Shown piece after piece: positions 10,143 through 19,254 of a DNA stretch of 64,000 nucleotides. Source of the stretch: CAJBLF01 sp041675025 (GTDB taxonomy: Bacteria > Patescibacteriota > Gracilibacteria > Absconditabacterales > Absconditicoccaceae). A program made the translations under genes and the position numbers. The notes under the pieces are model-generated. The model did no database searches and was not told where the DNA came from. It was given only the letters and a program-made list of their open reading frames with translations. The DNA is taken from NCBI GenBank assembly GCA_041675025.1, contig JBAYUS010000001.1:248001-312000 (forward strand). Reading direction: 5' to 3'. Every line of letters begins with the position of its first letter. The first letter of the stretch is position 1.

Positions 10143-11239
10143 TTATTTCCAAATTTAAATGCTTTTTTTATTCGTTGAAAGAAAAGGAATCCTGTACTTG
10201 AAGTTGGTGATCATGCTTTAAGATAATCAGTATACATAGTATTGTTGAACGTACATTTAGAATATTTAAATGTTCCTTTTAACGTTCCATTTATACATGG
10301 TCTAATTTCTACATTACATGCTAAATCAAGAAATCCACGTGGAGCTTTATATGCTTTGACGAATTGTCCGTGTTTAATCTTTTGTCCTCGTGATGTTGTA
10401 CAACTTTTTTTGGTTGATAGAGGAGTCTGTGTTACTGCATTATCTGGTGCTGTTACTGGTCAATTACTTGTTCCTCGCGAATTTGTTGGATCTTCTGTGT
10501 AGTTTATTTGACCATTATTACCAAAGTCCGCTCATGCATTTATTGGAGTGTTTGGTTGTACGAATTCACTAATATTTTTTTGATTGTAAGAAATAACTTC
10601 TTCTCTTTGATACTCATAGACCATATTTTCATTACATGAGTCTCATGTAAATGTTCATAATAATGTTCCACTCATACAAGTTCTTTTTTGTATATTACAG
10701 ATAGTATTTACATCTTTTCTCTGTTGATATGCTAAGACGAAATCTTTATGTTTAACTTCTTCTTTTCGTGGAGTGATACAATCCAAAGATCCAGTACTAC
10801 CAGTACCTGTTTCTTGAATAATTTGTGTCCCTGTATTCATTGTTCATATATATAACATTCAACTATATATTTGTCCTGTTTGTGTTGATATATCACCAAT
10901 AATTTGTGCAATGTCATTAGGATTTATTAAATTATCTATAGTTTCTGCGGGTCCTGATGGTTCTACTCATAATGCTTGTCATTTTGTTATTTGGAATTGA
11001 TATTCTGGATTACCTGCTTCATTTTGAAAAAGATAATCTCGTTGACTGGGTGGTGCATTTTCATTTGCTACACCATGAACGAATGTTTCATTAGTATTTC
11101 GTATAAATTGAAGTTCTTGTACTTGTGTGTCTTTTTGAAATAACATTACCATCGCGAAAAAAAGAAGAGTAATAGCTGTTACTGTTTTCTTCATCATTTC
11201 TTTACTGATTTTTTGTAAGTGTTTTCTGATGTGTTTCAT
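10139..11239 (-). CDS. Secreted or surface protein with two Cys-rich repeats
   Basis: 366 residues. An N-terminal basic stretch and hydrophobic segment (KKTVTAITLLFFAMVMLF) make a signal peptide or anchor. Two related units of about 50 residues follow. Each has Cys, then KHxxFVxAY (KHKDFVLAY / KHGQFVKAY), then ICN or ACN, then RTC or RPC, then GTLxGTF and a final Cys. The even Cys spacing suggests disulfides outside the cell. Asn/Thr/Gly-rich linkers separate the units. No named family is recognised. MMKKTV about 15 codons downstream is an alternative start. Confidence 0.75.
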
Positions 11240-11280
11240 GGGATTTTTGCCTACTTTTAAAGTAGTATAAGTATAGCCCT

Positions 11281-11310
11281 AAAAAAAATCCTGTCAATTT
11301 TCGTTGACAG
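11281..11310 (-). terminator. Terminator of mnmA
   Basis: CTGTCAA/TTGACAG stem (11291-11310), followed on the minus strand by a run of eight T, directly after the mnmA stop. Confidence 0.8.
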
Positions 11311-11335
11311 AATTATTTGACTTTTTTACTTTATG

Positions 11336-12376
11336 TTACCCGGTAATTATGCCTGATCCAATACATTCACCACCTTTATAAGCAACTATGGTCTGACCTG
11401 GTGCAATAGCTCGTTGTTTTTCTTTGAAGGTCACCACTATATCGTTTGTTTTGTTTACTTTTAGGGTTGCTTCTTGTGGTTCCTGTCTGTATCTGATTTT
11501 TGCAAGTATTTTTGTTGGTAGCTTATGTGCTTTTCTAATCCAATGTCGTCCTGTAGTCATAACTGTTTTTTCAAATAATGCTTTATCTTCTCTTTCTCCT
11601 ACTATAACTAGGTTATTCTTCACGTCTGTTTTGATGACATATGCCTTAAATGGTAAACTTAGCCCGTGTCTTTGTCCTATAGTGAAGAAATACGCTCATT
11701 CATGCTGTCCAACAACCTTTCCTTCAGTGTTTATTATATTTCCTTCTTTTTTTGGTAGTTTTTTTAATAAAAACTCTTTGATAGGAATATTTCCAATAAA
11801 ACATAATCATTGACTATCTTTACGTGCAGCATTGGGAAGTCATATTTTTTTTGCTAATATTCTTATTTCTGGTTTTGTATATCCTCAGACAGGAAATAAT
11901 GATTTAGAAAGTTGAAACTGATTTAATCCCGAAAGAAAATATGATTGATCTTTATTATGATCTATTCATCTAAGTAACTTATATTCTTTTTTTTCAGCTT
12001 CTATTTGTGCATAATGTCCTGTAGCGATATAGTCAAATCATAGTTCTAATGCCTTATTTAGGAAGACATCAAATTTTATTAGAGAATTACATAATACATC
12101 TGGATTTGGTGTTATTCATTGTTGATATCCATTATATATGTATTCAATAATTTTTTCGTTGTATTCTTTTTGAAGATCAAATGAAATAATTTCTATTCAT
12201 AAAAATTTTGAAACCTTAATAGCTTCTTCAGCATCACTATATGTTGTACAATTTCCACTGTCTGAGACGTAGTTTTTCATAAATCCAGCTACCACATCAT
12301 ATCATTGTTCTTTTAAAAGATATGCGGCAATTGCGGAATCTACTCCTCATGACATTCAGACTAAAACTCTTTTCAC
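11336..12376 (-). CDS. mnmA: tRNA-specific 2-thiouridylase MnmA
   Basis: 346 residues; installs 2-thio on U34 of tRNAs for Lys, Glu and Gln. The PP-loop GMSGGVDSAIAAYLL is at the N-terminus. The first catalytic Cys lies in TPNPDVLCNSLIKF and the second in DSQGLCFIG. The C-terminal beta-barrel carries FTIGQRHGL and ends YKGGECIGSGIITG. The start is GTG at 12376, immediately before KRVLVGMSGG; no in-frame ATG lies nearby. Gly codons in the PP-loop and around the catalytic Cys are UGA. A terminator follows. Confidence 0.95.
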
Positions 12377-12453
12377 GATATATAATGATAAGTGGTAAAT
12401 ACTGAGTATAATAGTTATTGTAGCCGTTTTTTCAATTATACTTTTAAAAATAA

Positions 12454-12480
12454 AATACTCTGCCCGTAGACAGAGTATTC
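12454..12480 (-). terminator. Terminator of the histone H1-like gene
   Basis: AATACTCTG/CAGAGTATT perfect stem, with T-rich sequence on both sides. It could act in both directions. Confidence 0.7.
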
Positions 12481-12508
12481 TTTTTGTTTTAGTTTTTAAA
12501 AAAAGCAA

Positions 12509-12682
12509 CTATCTCTTTTTAGCAACTTTTTTTACAGCTTTTTTTGCTACTTTTTTTACAGCTTTTTTAGCTGGTGCTTTTTTAGCAACTTTCTTAACAG
12601 CCTTTTTAGCAACTTTCTTTACAGCTTTCTTTACAACTTTTTTAGCTGGTGCTTTTTTAGCAACTTTTTTCTTTACTACCAT
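12509..12682 (-). CDS. Histone H1-like Lys/Ala-rich DNA-binding protein
   Basis: 57 residues made almost only of Lys, Ala, Val and Pro, in repeats of KKVAKKA, VKKAVKK and APAKK, ending KKVAKKR. This is the composition of bacterial H1-like (HctB or AlgP-tail type) proteins that coat or condense DNA. There are no folded domains, Gly codons or UGA. The DNA is a tandem-repeat tract that could expand or shrink. A 20-bp imperfect inverted repeat at about 12730 precedes the gene, perhaps in its leader. Confidence 0.8.
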   Translation of the reverse strand: MVVKKKVAKKAPAKKVVKKAVKKVAKKAVKKVAKKAPAKKAVKKVAKKAVKKVAKKR

Positions 12683-12800
12683 TTGAGGTATATCATAAAA
12701 GATAAAATGCTAGGTAGAAATTTAACTTGTAAGTTAAACTTTCCTTGCTACATAATTTTATATGTAAGGAACTAAAAAAAGCAAACATAATACCGTTTTT

Positions 12801-13055
12801 TTAAAGAAAATGATATTTGAATGTTTGAGCTTCTCACCTAATGATTCATTGTATAGAAAAATAATGCAGTTTACATATTCAATTAAGTGTATGAATTATG
12901 TCATGATTTTGAATTTTTTCTAAGGAAGTACCATATCTTTCTCGTGGAAACTCTTGTGTCTATAAATAATTATTTATCATGAGTTTTATATCTTTAGAAC
13001 TGGTAAATAATACGTTTTATCTGTCTATGATATACAAAAAATATATTTTTACAGT
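12801..13055 (-). pseudogene. Possible degraded coding fragment
   Basis: One minus-strand frame reads like protein for 85 codons but contains TAA and TAG stops. The segment after the second stop begins TQEFPRERYGTSLEKIQNHD, continues with GICKLHYFSIQGII, and uses UGA at plausible Gly positions. It vaguely resembles small IS200-type transposases but lacks the HxH motif. It may be decayed or simply chance. Confidence 0.25.
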
Positions 13056-13079
13056 TTTTTCTTCTTTAAAAAAAATTTT

Positions 13080-13448
13080 TTATTTCTTTCTTTGAATCAT
13101 AATGCATGCATCATGGATACATTCAATCATATTTTTTTTGCAAAATTCAATCGCTGCATCGCTTTGTGCACCAGGTTGTAACCATACATTTTTTATTTCT
13201 AATGTTTTTACTTGTTCCAAAACTTTTTCTGTAACGATGGGTTGAGTTACAAAAATAACTACATCGATCTTTTGTTTGACATCAGAGAGGGTAGGATATA
13301 CTTTTTCTCATAAAATTTCTTTTTCTGTAGGGTTTATAGGTAGTACCTTATATCCTGAGTTTAATAAATCCTTAAAAACTTTGTATCAATATTTTTCTTC
13401 ATTGTTGGATGCACCCACGACTGCATAGAGAAAATTTTTATTAATCAT
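13080..13448 (-). CDS. CoA-binding domain protein (YccU type)
   Basis: 122 residues with a Rossmann-like CoA-binding fold. VVGASNNEEKYGYKVFKDLL is the nucleotide-binding turn, KVLPINPTEKEILGEKVYPTL follows, then DVVIFVTQP, and NVWLQPGAQSDAAIEFC near the end matches the WxQxG signature. The protein is a single domain of normal length. Substrate and role are unknown in this family. It starts 5 nt before the uvrD stop, so it follows uvrD in the same operon. Confidence 0.88.
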
Positions 13449-13452
13449 TTTG

Positions 13453-15750
13453 CTATATTACTTGTAAAAACCTACATTCAATTTTTCTGACACCAAATTT
13501 TGGATTGTGAAATTTTACGATAGCGAGATGATTCCATATTTCTAATACATATCATGTTCCAAACAATTTATGTTTCACAATATCACCTTCATTTATATCT
13601 GGACCGTGAGATGGCTCTGCATCTCATCAAAGATCGAATCTTTTAATTAATTCTACGGGTATTTCATCCAAGAATCTACTTGCTGGATTCATTTTTGTCT
13701 GTCATCGTGTCATTCTACTATTTGCATGAGAGAGAAATAATACATCCTTGGCTCTTGTAATAGCTACATACATTAATCTGCGTTCTTCTTCCAAAAGTTT
13801 GGGTTCCATCATCGCGTTTGATAGAGGAAAAATGTTGTCTTCGAGTCCTGCAACGAATACCACAGGAAATTCCAATCATTTACTTGAATGTACAGTCATT
13901 AATTTCACTGCATCGATGTCACCTTTTTCATTTTCTGAAATATCTGAGAGTAATGCGACTTCTTCTAAGAACTGTCTAAGAACTTCTTCACCCGTTTCTA
14001 CATATTTTTCTGCCATATTAATTAACTGACCGATATTTTCATATTTTTCGTCAGCTTGCGTTTCTCCGCCTTCTTCTTTGACAAGATAATCTCTATATTT
14101 AATTTTTTTGACTAATCTTTCTATAATTTCAGATGGTCTACTATTTACTATATGTGCTTTTACTTCATTAATAGTATGGATAAATTCTTGAATTCATTTT
14201 CTTGCCATTGGAGTTACTTTGATACTAGAAGATTCATTACAACACTTTTCAAGAATATCAATCAATGAGGTATTATGTATGATTGCTTCTTCTTCGAGAT
14301 TTTCGATGGTAGTTTTTCAGATTTTTCTCGTTGGTATATTTAAAATTCTTTTTAATGAAACATTATCTACGGGATTTAGAAAATGTTTTATATAACTAAT
14401 TACATCTTTGATTTCTTTTCTTTCAAAAAACTTAAATGCTCAATATATTTTATATGGAATTCCTTCTTGGATAAAGAGTTGTTCGAAGGGAGAGGACTGG
14501 GCATTTGTTCTGTATAATATCGCGATCGTTCATCGAGATTTAATCTTATTTCCATCTTTCATTTTTTTAATGAGATCGATAATATTTGCTGCTTCATCCA
14601 TTTCACTTCCATGAGAAAAAATAGTGATTTTATCTTCACCTGTTCTGTGAGGAACGATATTTTTTTCATATTGATTAGTATTATTTTTGATAATATGATT
14701 ACTTGCGTGGACAATATGTGGTTTGCTACGGTAATTGATTTGTAATTTAAACATCTGGATGTCTGGCCAGTACTTTTTTACATTTAAAAAGTTTTCCATG
14801 AGCGCTCATCTTCGTCCGTAGATACTTTGGAAGTCATCTCCGATAAGTGTTACATTTCCTTCATTACCAGAAAGCATTTTTATAAGCTCAAATTGTATTC
14901 GATTGGTATCTTGTGCTTCATCTACTAATATATAATCAAATTTATTTTGCCATTTGGTAAGTGTTTCTTTACTTCTTTTGAATAAGAGATGGGGGAGTAA
15001 TAAGAGATCGTCAAAATCGAGTGAGTTAGATTTTTCCAATTCTTTTTGGTATTGTTCATAAACTTTATACATTGTTTGATCGTAATCTGTTTTAATATCT
15101 TTAATAGAAGATTGCGGATCGAATCAATTGTTTTTTTGTTTGGAAATGAAACTTTTGGCTTCAGCTACCTTGAAAATATCTTGGAGATTTAATTTTTTCA
15201 ATACGTCTTTGAGTACGGATTGTGATTCGTTCGTGTCGAAGATTCAGAAATTCTTATTGTATTTCATATCTAATTTATCGATATCTTCTTTGAGTATTTT
15301 TAGAAATATGCTATGGAATGTTCCAATTCGTTTCAAGGATGCTGCGGTATATAATCTTTGTGGAGTAAGTACTTCTTCATTGTTGGTAACGCTTTCTAGA
15401 AAATCTTCTATATTAGTTTCAGGTTTCAGGCCTGCCTGTCCGGTAGGCAGGTTTCAGGTTTCAGGTTCTAGCTTTTTTTCTATTTTTGCTTTTTTTAGTG
15501 CTGGCATTTCTTCAGAAATTTTTACCAATCTTTCTTTCTTTTCATTGGAAGCTTTGTTGGTGAACGTCACTGCCAAGATCCTATTAATAGGAATATGTTT
15601 AGCTTGTACGATGTACGCTATTTTATAGGTCAATACTCTTGTTTTTCAACTACCGGCTCCAGCGATAATAAGTGAAGAAGTATCAATGTGAGTACATGCT
15701 TTTGTTTGTTCTTCGTTCAGTTGAGTTGTTAAATACTCTTTAATATCCAT
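13453..15750 (-). CDS. uvrD: UvrD/PcrA/Rep-family DNA helicase
   Basis: 765-residue superfamily 1 helicase. Visible motifs are Q-motif LNEEQTKA, Walker A AGAGSGKTR (its last Gly is UGA), VTFTNKA, GTFHSIFLKIL, Walker B DYILVDEAQDTNRIQ, GDDFQSIYGRRG, INYRS, VHSSKGLEFP and YVAITRAK. It unwinds DNA in repair and replication restart. About residues 90-115 contain a low-complexity insertion (LEPETGNLPTG...LKPET) encoded by a palindrome-containing short repeat (15417-15472) with no counterpart in the family. The C-terminal tail is Tudor-like (GTGYVLEIWNHLAIVKF). Confidence 0.95.
15417..15472. repeat. GAAACCTG-type repeat with palindrome, inside uvrD
   Basis: Three copies of TTTCAGG(T) surround CCTGCCTGTCCGGTAGGCAGG, a near-perfect palindrome. 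The insert keeps the uvrD frame. Related TTTCAGGTT or TTGCAGGTT units occur at 24478, 37392 and 63360. Confidence 0.85.
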
Positions 15751-15861
15751 GTTCAAAAATGCAGAATTTAAAATTTAGAATTCAGAATTTAAAAAAATAA
15801 TTGCTTGTAGGGGAGTGTATGGAAAATAGTTTTGGTTTCAATTTGAAATTTTTACTTATAA

Positions 15862-15893
15862 AAAAATTCCTGGAAAATATCCAGGAATTTTTA
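15862..15893 (-). terminator. Terminator of the deoxyhypusine synthase-like gene
   Basis: AAAAATTCCTGG/CCAGGAATTTTT stem with a four-nucleotide-class loop, 20 nt past the gene stop; T-rich on both strands. Confidence 0.8.
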
Positions 15894-15913
15894 CTAAAGT
15901 GTATTTACTTACA

Positions 15914-17032
15914 TTATTTTCCCAAAATAATAGCTGCAATGTCCGGGAAATGTTCAGTGTAATCTCCGAAGATTTGTAATCCAAATCCATCGGTGGGAAG
16001 TTTATCCCAAGTAATTTTTTCTTTCCATCCTGCACCAGAATATGATCCAAAACTCATAGGTGAAGAATGAATTTCAATGAAACCAGCCCATGGACGAATT
16101 GTATTATCTCTTACTTCCATAGTTTCTTCTCCTAAATAGTCATGCTTCAAATGTGGTACTGCACAAATAGGAAAGTCAGCAGCAATTCCTCCACCTAGTT
16201 GTAAAAATACAATTGACGAATCTTTTGTATTATCTACATACCATTCTACTAAATGATGCATGTAAGCAAAATTTGGTTTGATGATTGATGAACTGATGGG
16301 ACCATCAGCAAGCTTATATTTTGAAAGTAATGGATGATTTCCATTATAACAAGCTTGAGTAAAGATATTACCCATGGTACTATCTTCTGTTCCAGGCACA
16401 TATACGGGAATTTTGTGTTTGTATGCCTGATATAACCAACAATCTTCAATGTTTGCTTCTGGGTCTTTTTCTATCAAATTATGTTCAAATAATTGAAAGA
16501 AATATTCATGCCAGAGATAACTTTTACCTTCTTTTTCTGCCTTACGCCAAAGTTTTTCTAATGCGGGCAAAATTTTTCTTACAGATGGCTCTTCTGGTAG
16601 GAATGTATCAGTAATTCTTCGTAATCCTGCTTCGCGAAGTTCATTTTCTTCTGTTGGAGTAAGCTCCATGTAATCAGGAATATATGCATAGTGACTATGT
16701 GCCACATAGCGATATAAACTTTCTTCCATGTTTGCTGCTGTCACAGAGATACCATGAAGTTTGCCTGCACGAATAAGTTCACTGATAGTAATACCCATCT
16801 GAAATGAAGAACCAGCACCTGCCATCGACATAAACATTTTTCCATCGTTGTTTAGATGTTGTTTTAACCATAATCCTGCATCTACTGTTTTGCCACCATT
16901 ACAGTGACGTTTTGTGTGGACCAAGAAATTGGTTACAGGTGTTTGTGGGTTTGGAATGTATTCTCTTTCCCCCGTTATAATTTTTTTTCGTAATTCTGGA
17001 GATAGGATCTCCAATCCTTTTTTTTCCTGCAT
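15914..17032 (-). CDS. Deoxyhypusine synthase-like protein
   Basis: 372 residues of the DHS family, which transfers the aminobutyl group of spermidine with NAD. Visible blocks are MSMAGAGSSFQMGITISELI (NAD-site start), PVYVPGTEDSTMGNIF, IVFLQLGGGIAADFP and SGAGWKEKITWDKLPTD, where the Lys of WDKL aligns with the catalytic Lys of WGKI. Bacteria have no eIF5A, so the product is more likely a polyamine than hypusine. It is the longest gene in the window with no UGA codon and uses many GGT/GGA glycines. With its more balanced base composition this suggests recent transfer. Confidence 0.88.
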   Translation of the reverse strand: MQEKKGLEILSPELRKKIITGEREYIPNPQTPVTNFLVHTKRHCNGGKTVDAGLWLKQHLNNDGKMFMSMAGAGSSFQMGITISELIRAGKLHGISVTAANMEESLYRYVAHSHYAYIPDYMELTPTEENELREAGLRRITDTFLPEEPSVRKILPALEKLWRKAEKEGKSYLWHEYFFQLFEHNLIEKDPEANIEDCWLYQAYKHKIPVYVPGTEDSTMGNIFTQACYNGNHPLLSKYKLADGPISSSIIKPNFAYMHHLVEWYVDNTKDSSIVFLQLGGGIAADFPICAVPHLKHDYLGEETMEVRDNTIRPWAGFIEIHSSPMSFGSYSGAGWKEKITWDKLPTDGFGLQIFGDYTEHFPDIAAIILGK

Positions 17033-17157
17033 AGATTTTTTTGTTTTAATATTGATTTATACTATTTTTATTTAAGGTCATTTGTATATCTATTTTCTCA
17101 ATTAAGTCAATGTTTATTTTTTTGATTGATTTATTATTTCTGATTATTATATATTGT

Positions 17158-17325
17158 TTACTTTTTACTGCTTACTGCGATGTAAATAGGTTTAAAGGTT
17201 AGTGAAAATGTGAGAGCTCTGTTTCAGAGCTCTCTTTTTTGTTGTGTATATATTTTCCTTGATTTATAAAGAGAAATCAATAATGTAATTGTCCCTATTA
17301 AAATAATAATGCAAACTTTTTTCAT
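17158..17325 (-). CDS. Possible small membrane peptide
   Basis: A 55-codon frame starting MKKVCIIILIGTITLLISLY, a typical single-helix start, then basic residues. It reads through one UGA inside the hairpin at 17212-17234, which is more likely a plus-strand terminator. The C-terminal part is therefore doubtful. Confidence 0.3.
17212..17240 (+). terminator. Plus-strand terminator, possible small RNA end
   Basis: GAGAGCTCTG-TTT-CAGAGCTCTC perfect stem followed by six T. No plus-strand gene lies upstream. A weak promoter (TTGATT, 17 nt, TATTAT, near 17121-17150) could make an RNA of about 80 nt. Confidence 0.6.
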
Positions 17326-17353
17326 GTAGGGATTTAGTTAATCTTAGTTCATT

Positions 17354-17388
17354 GGGAGTCCGTTATTCGGACTTCCTTTTTTTTATTT
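17354..17388 (+). terminator. Second plus-strand terminator
   Basis: GGGAGTCCG-TTATT-CGGACTTCC followed by eight T. It faces the convergent PHP gene, which ends at 17397. No upstream plus-strand gene is seen, so it may end another short RNA. Confidence 0.6.
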
Positions 17389-17396
17389 TTTGAAAA

Positions 17397-18338
17397 TTAT
17401 TCTTTTACTATCAATCAATCTTTATATGCATCATATAATTCTTTTACGTCTTCGGGAGTTTCATAATTTGGAAAAAGCGTCTGATTAATATCTATATCTG
17501 TTGTTATATTTTCAGCGATAGTATTGTTATTTTCAATCATTTGACTGATTTTATTTTTTTCTATTCCATTATTTTCCATTATTTTTATGATTTCATCTTC
17601 ATCCATAATATGAAATTGTCATTTTGGTTTTCTTCTATTTTCATCATAAATTTTTAGTCCATCTTTTATTGCAAGAGCTACTTCTCGTGCTTGTTTATCT
17701 GTACTTGAAGGGTAGTGGTAATTATTGTTTACTACGCAATTCATTTGCTCTTTTTCAGCCAAATCTAATAAAAATTCATTTACTTTCTTTGATTCATTTA
17801 TTTCATTATAATCTTGTGCTATGATTTCTAGATAAACATTTTCTTTACCTATAGCATCTTTTATAAGGTTAATTATTTCAATCATTTTAGATTCTTTTTC
17901 ATCAAGTGCTATCATTTTTCCTATTCGTGAATTTGCTCATCCAAATAGACAAATAATTTCTCTTCAAAATGTTTTTAATGTTTGGAGATCTATCTTTGGC
18001 TTACCCTTCATTCATTCTTTGTTTGCAAATGATGTCAATTCCATAAGGCTTTGATATCATTCTTTGTTTTTTGCTATGATAACTATATTTCCAATCTGTT
18101 GTTCAGAAAATTGTGAATTTATATCCATAACAAATCCGATCTCTACACCTATGATTGCTTTAATGCCCGCATCTTTTGCTATTTGAAAAAATTTTACCAT
18201 TCCATACATACCATTGTAATCGGTTATGGCTATAGCATTCATTCAGAGCTCTTTGGCTTTATTGACAATAGCTGCCGGTTTCCCAATAGCTTCTAAGAAT
18301 GAGAATGTACTGTGTCCGTGAAGATGTGTAAATGTCAT
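17397..18338 (-). CDS. DNA polymerase III alpha PHP-domain fragment (stand-alone)
   Basis: 313 residues matching the N-terminal PHP domain of DnaE. It starts MTFTHLHGHSTFSFLEAIGK, followed by AIAITDYNGMYGMVKFF, IKAIIGVEIGF, GNIVIIAKNKEGYQSLMEL, then NNNYHYPSSTDKQAREVALAI, and ends at LFPNYETPEDVKELYDAYKD plus a six-residue tail. Several PHP metal ligands (His, Asp, Glu) are kept. DnaE usually continues for another 800 residues; here a TAA ends the frame. It is either half of a split DnaE or a stand-alone PHP phosphoesterase. Confidence 0.85.
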
Positions 18339-18432
18339 AGAAAAAATCAGATAAGTAAATTTATATTTTTTATATGTATAGTTTTGTATTAAAAAATCAA
18401 AGGGTAGTAGAAAACATTTATTTTGTTTTTAG

Positions 18433-18662
18433 AATTAGACTTGTCATTGCGAGGAACGAAGCAATCTATTTTTTTATAAATTTTTTTTTGCTTCGCAGAC
18501 TGACTTTTGGCATTGACCCAACAAGTCTCCCCCGACTTCGCGGAGGACAAGAGCAAAAGGTCTAGTTCTTTATAAAACTCGTTACATCGTTCAGTTCTTT
18601 TTTTTAGAATGTATACCCTCTTCGGAGTACCCCGCCCAGCTCAAACATCTTATAAAGAACCA
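18433..18662. repeat. MITE-like repeat region
   Basis: Starts with GTCATTGCGAGGAACGAAGC, a palindromic motif I recognise from mobile miniature elements in many bacteria. It is followed by its partner TTGCTTCGCAGACTGAC and by CTCCCCCGACTTCGCGGAGG. An inverted pair AGTTCTTTATAA/TTATAAAGAAC (about 18564 and 18649) encloses GTACCCCGCCCAGC. The G+C content is clearly higher than the surroundings. No ORF. Confidence 0.65.
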
Positions 18663-18735
18663 AAGATCATTGACTATTTATTCATTTACGATTCCTTTTT
18701 AATCTATTAAAAATATACTTCTATTTCACTATCTC

Positions 18736-18763
18736 TTGATTTTTATTGTCTAATGTGTATAAT
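18736..18763 (+). promoter_or_regulatory. Promoter of candidate sRNA
   Basis: TTGATT (18736-18741) and TATAAT (18758-18763), 16-nt spacer. Confidence 0.6.
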
Positions 18764-18765
18764 AT

Positions 18766-18910
18766 ACAGGCTAAAGTAATTTATTACTTAGGCACAAGAA
18801 TTTTTCAACCTCGTTATTTTCATCAACATAGGCTAAACCCCTGTAATATGCAAAACAACAGTCAGAAGAATGTTGTATTACATATTATATTGGAACCTGT
18901 GTTTTTTTTA
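18766..18910 (+). ncRNA. Candidate structured sRNA (about 145 nt)
   Basis: Begins at the predicted start of the promoter above and ends in CCTGTGTTTTTTTT. The first bases ACAGG pair with CCTGT at 18896-18900. Internal hairpins are CTAAAGTAAT-TTATTACTTAG (18771-18791) and ACAACA...TGTTGT (18855-18876). There is no reading frame with a start. It has the size of 6S or SRP RNA, but the SRP tetraloop motif is missing. Identity unknown. Confidence 0.5.
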
Positions 18911-19254
18911 AGAAAAAAAGCCATCTAAAGGCATCAATACCGTGTATGAAATACATACGCTAATGGAAGGATACTACTGCGACGGACTGCAAAATCACTC
19001 CCTTACAATCATAAAGAAGTATAAGAAAATATCCTAAAGTAATTATTATGGGAATGTGTATCTGCGACGGACTGCAAGAACATTTGCATTGTATTATATA
19101 GTATATTTTCTGTTTCTTTATAAATATTAAAAAAATATTTAAACACTCCGTTGGGGTTACTTTTTGGTATTCTCAAAAAAATTAGGTTATTTTGCGATTG
19201 AAAAAACGAGGTTTTTTGATATAGTATTGTCACTTTATTTTGTCGTATATTGAA

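Noticed and set aside
12509..12682. Regular AT-rich repeats resembling a small CRISPR or satellite array
   Set aside because: Repeats are codon-periodic and encode a Lys/Ala-rich H1-like protein; there are no unique spacers of constant length.
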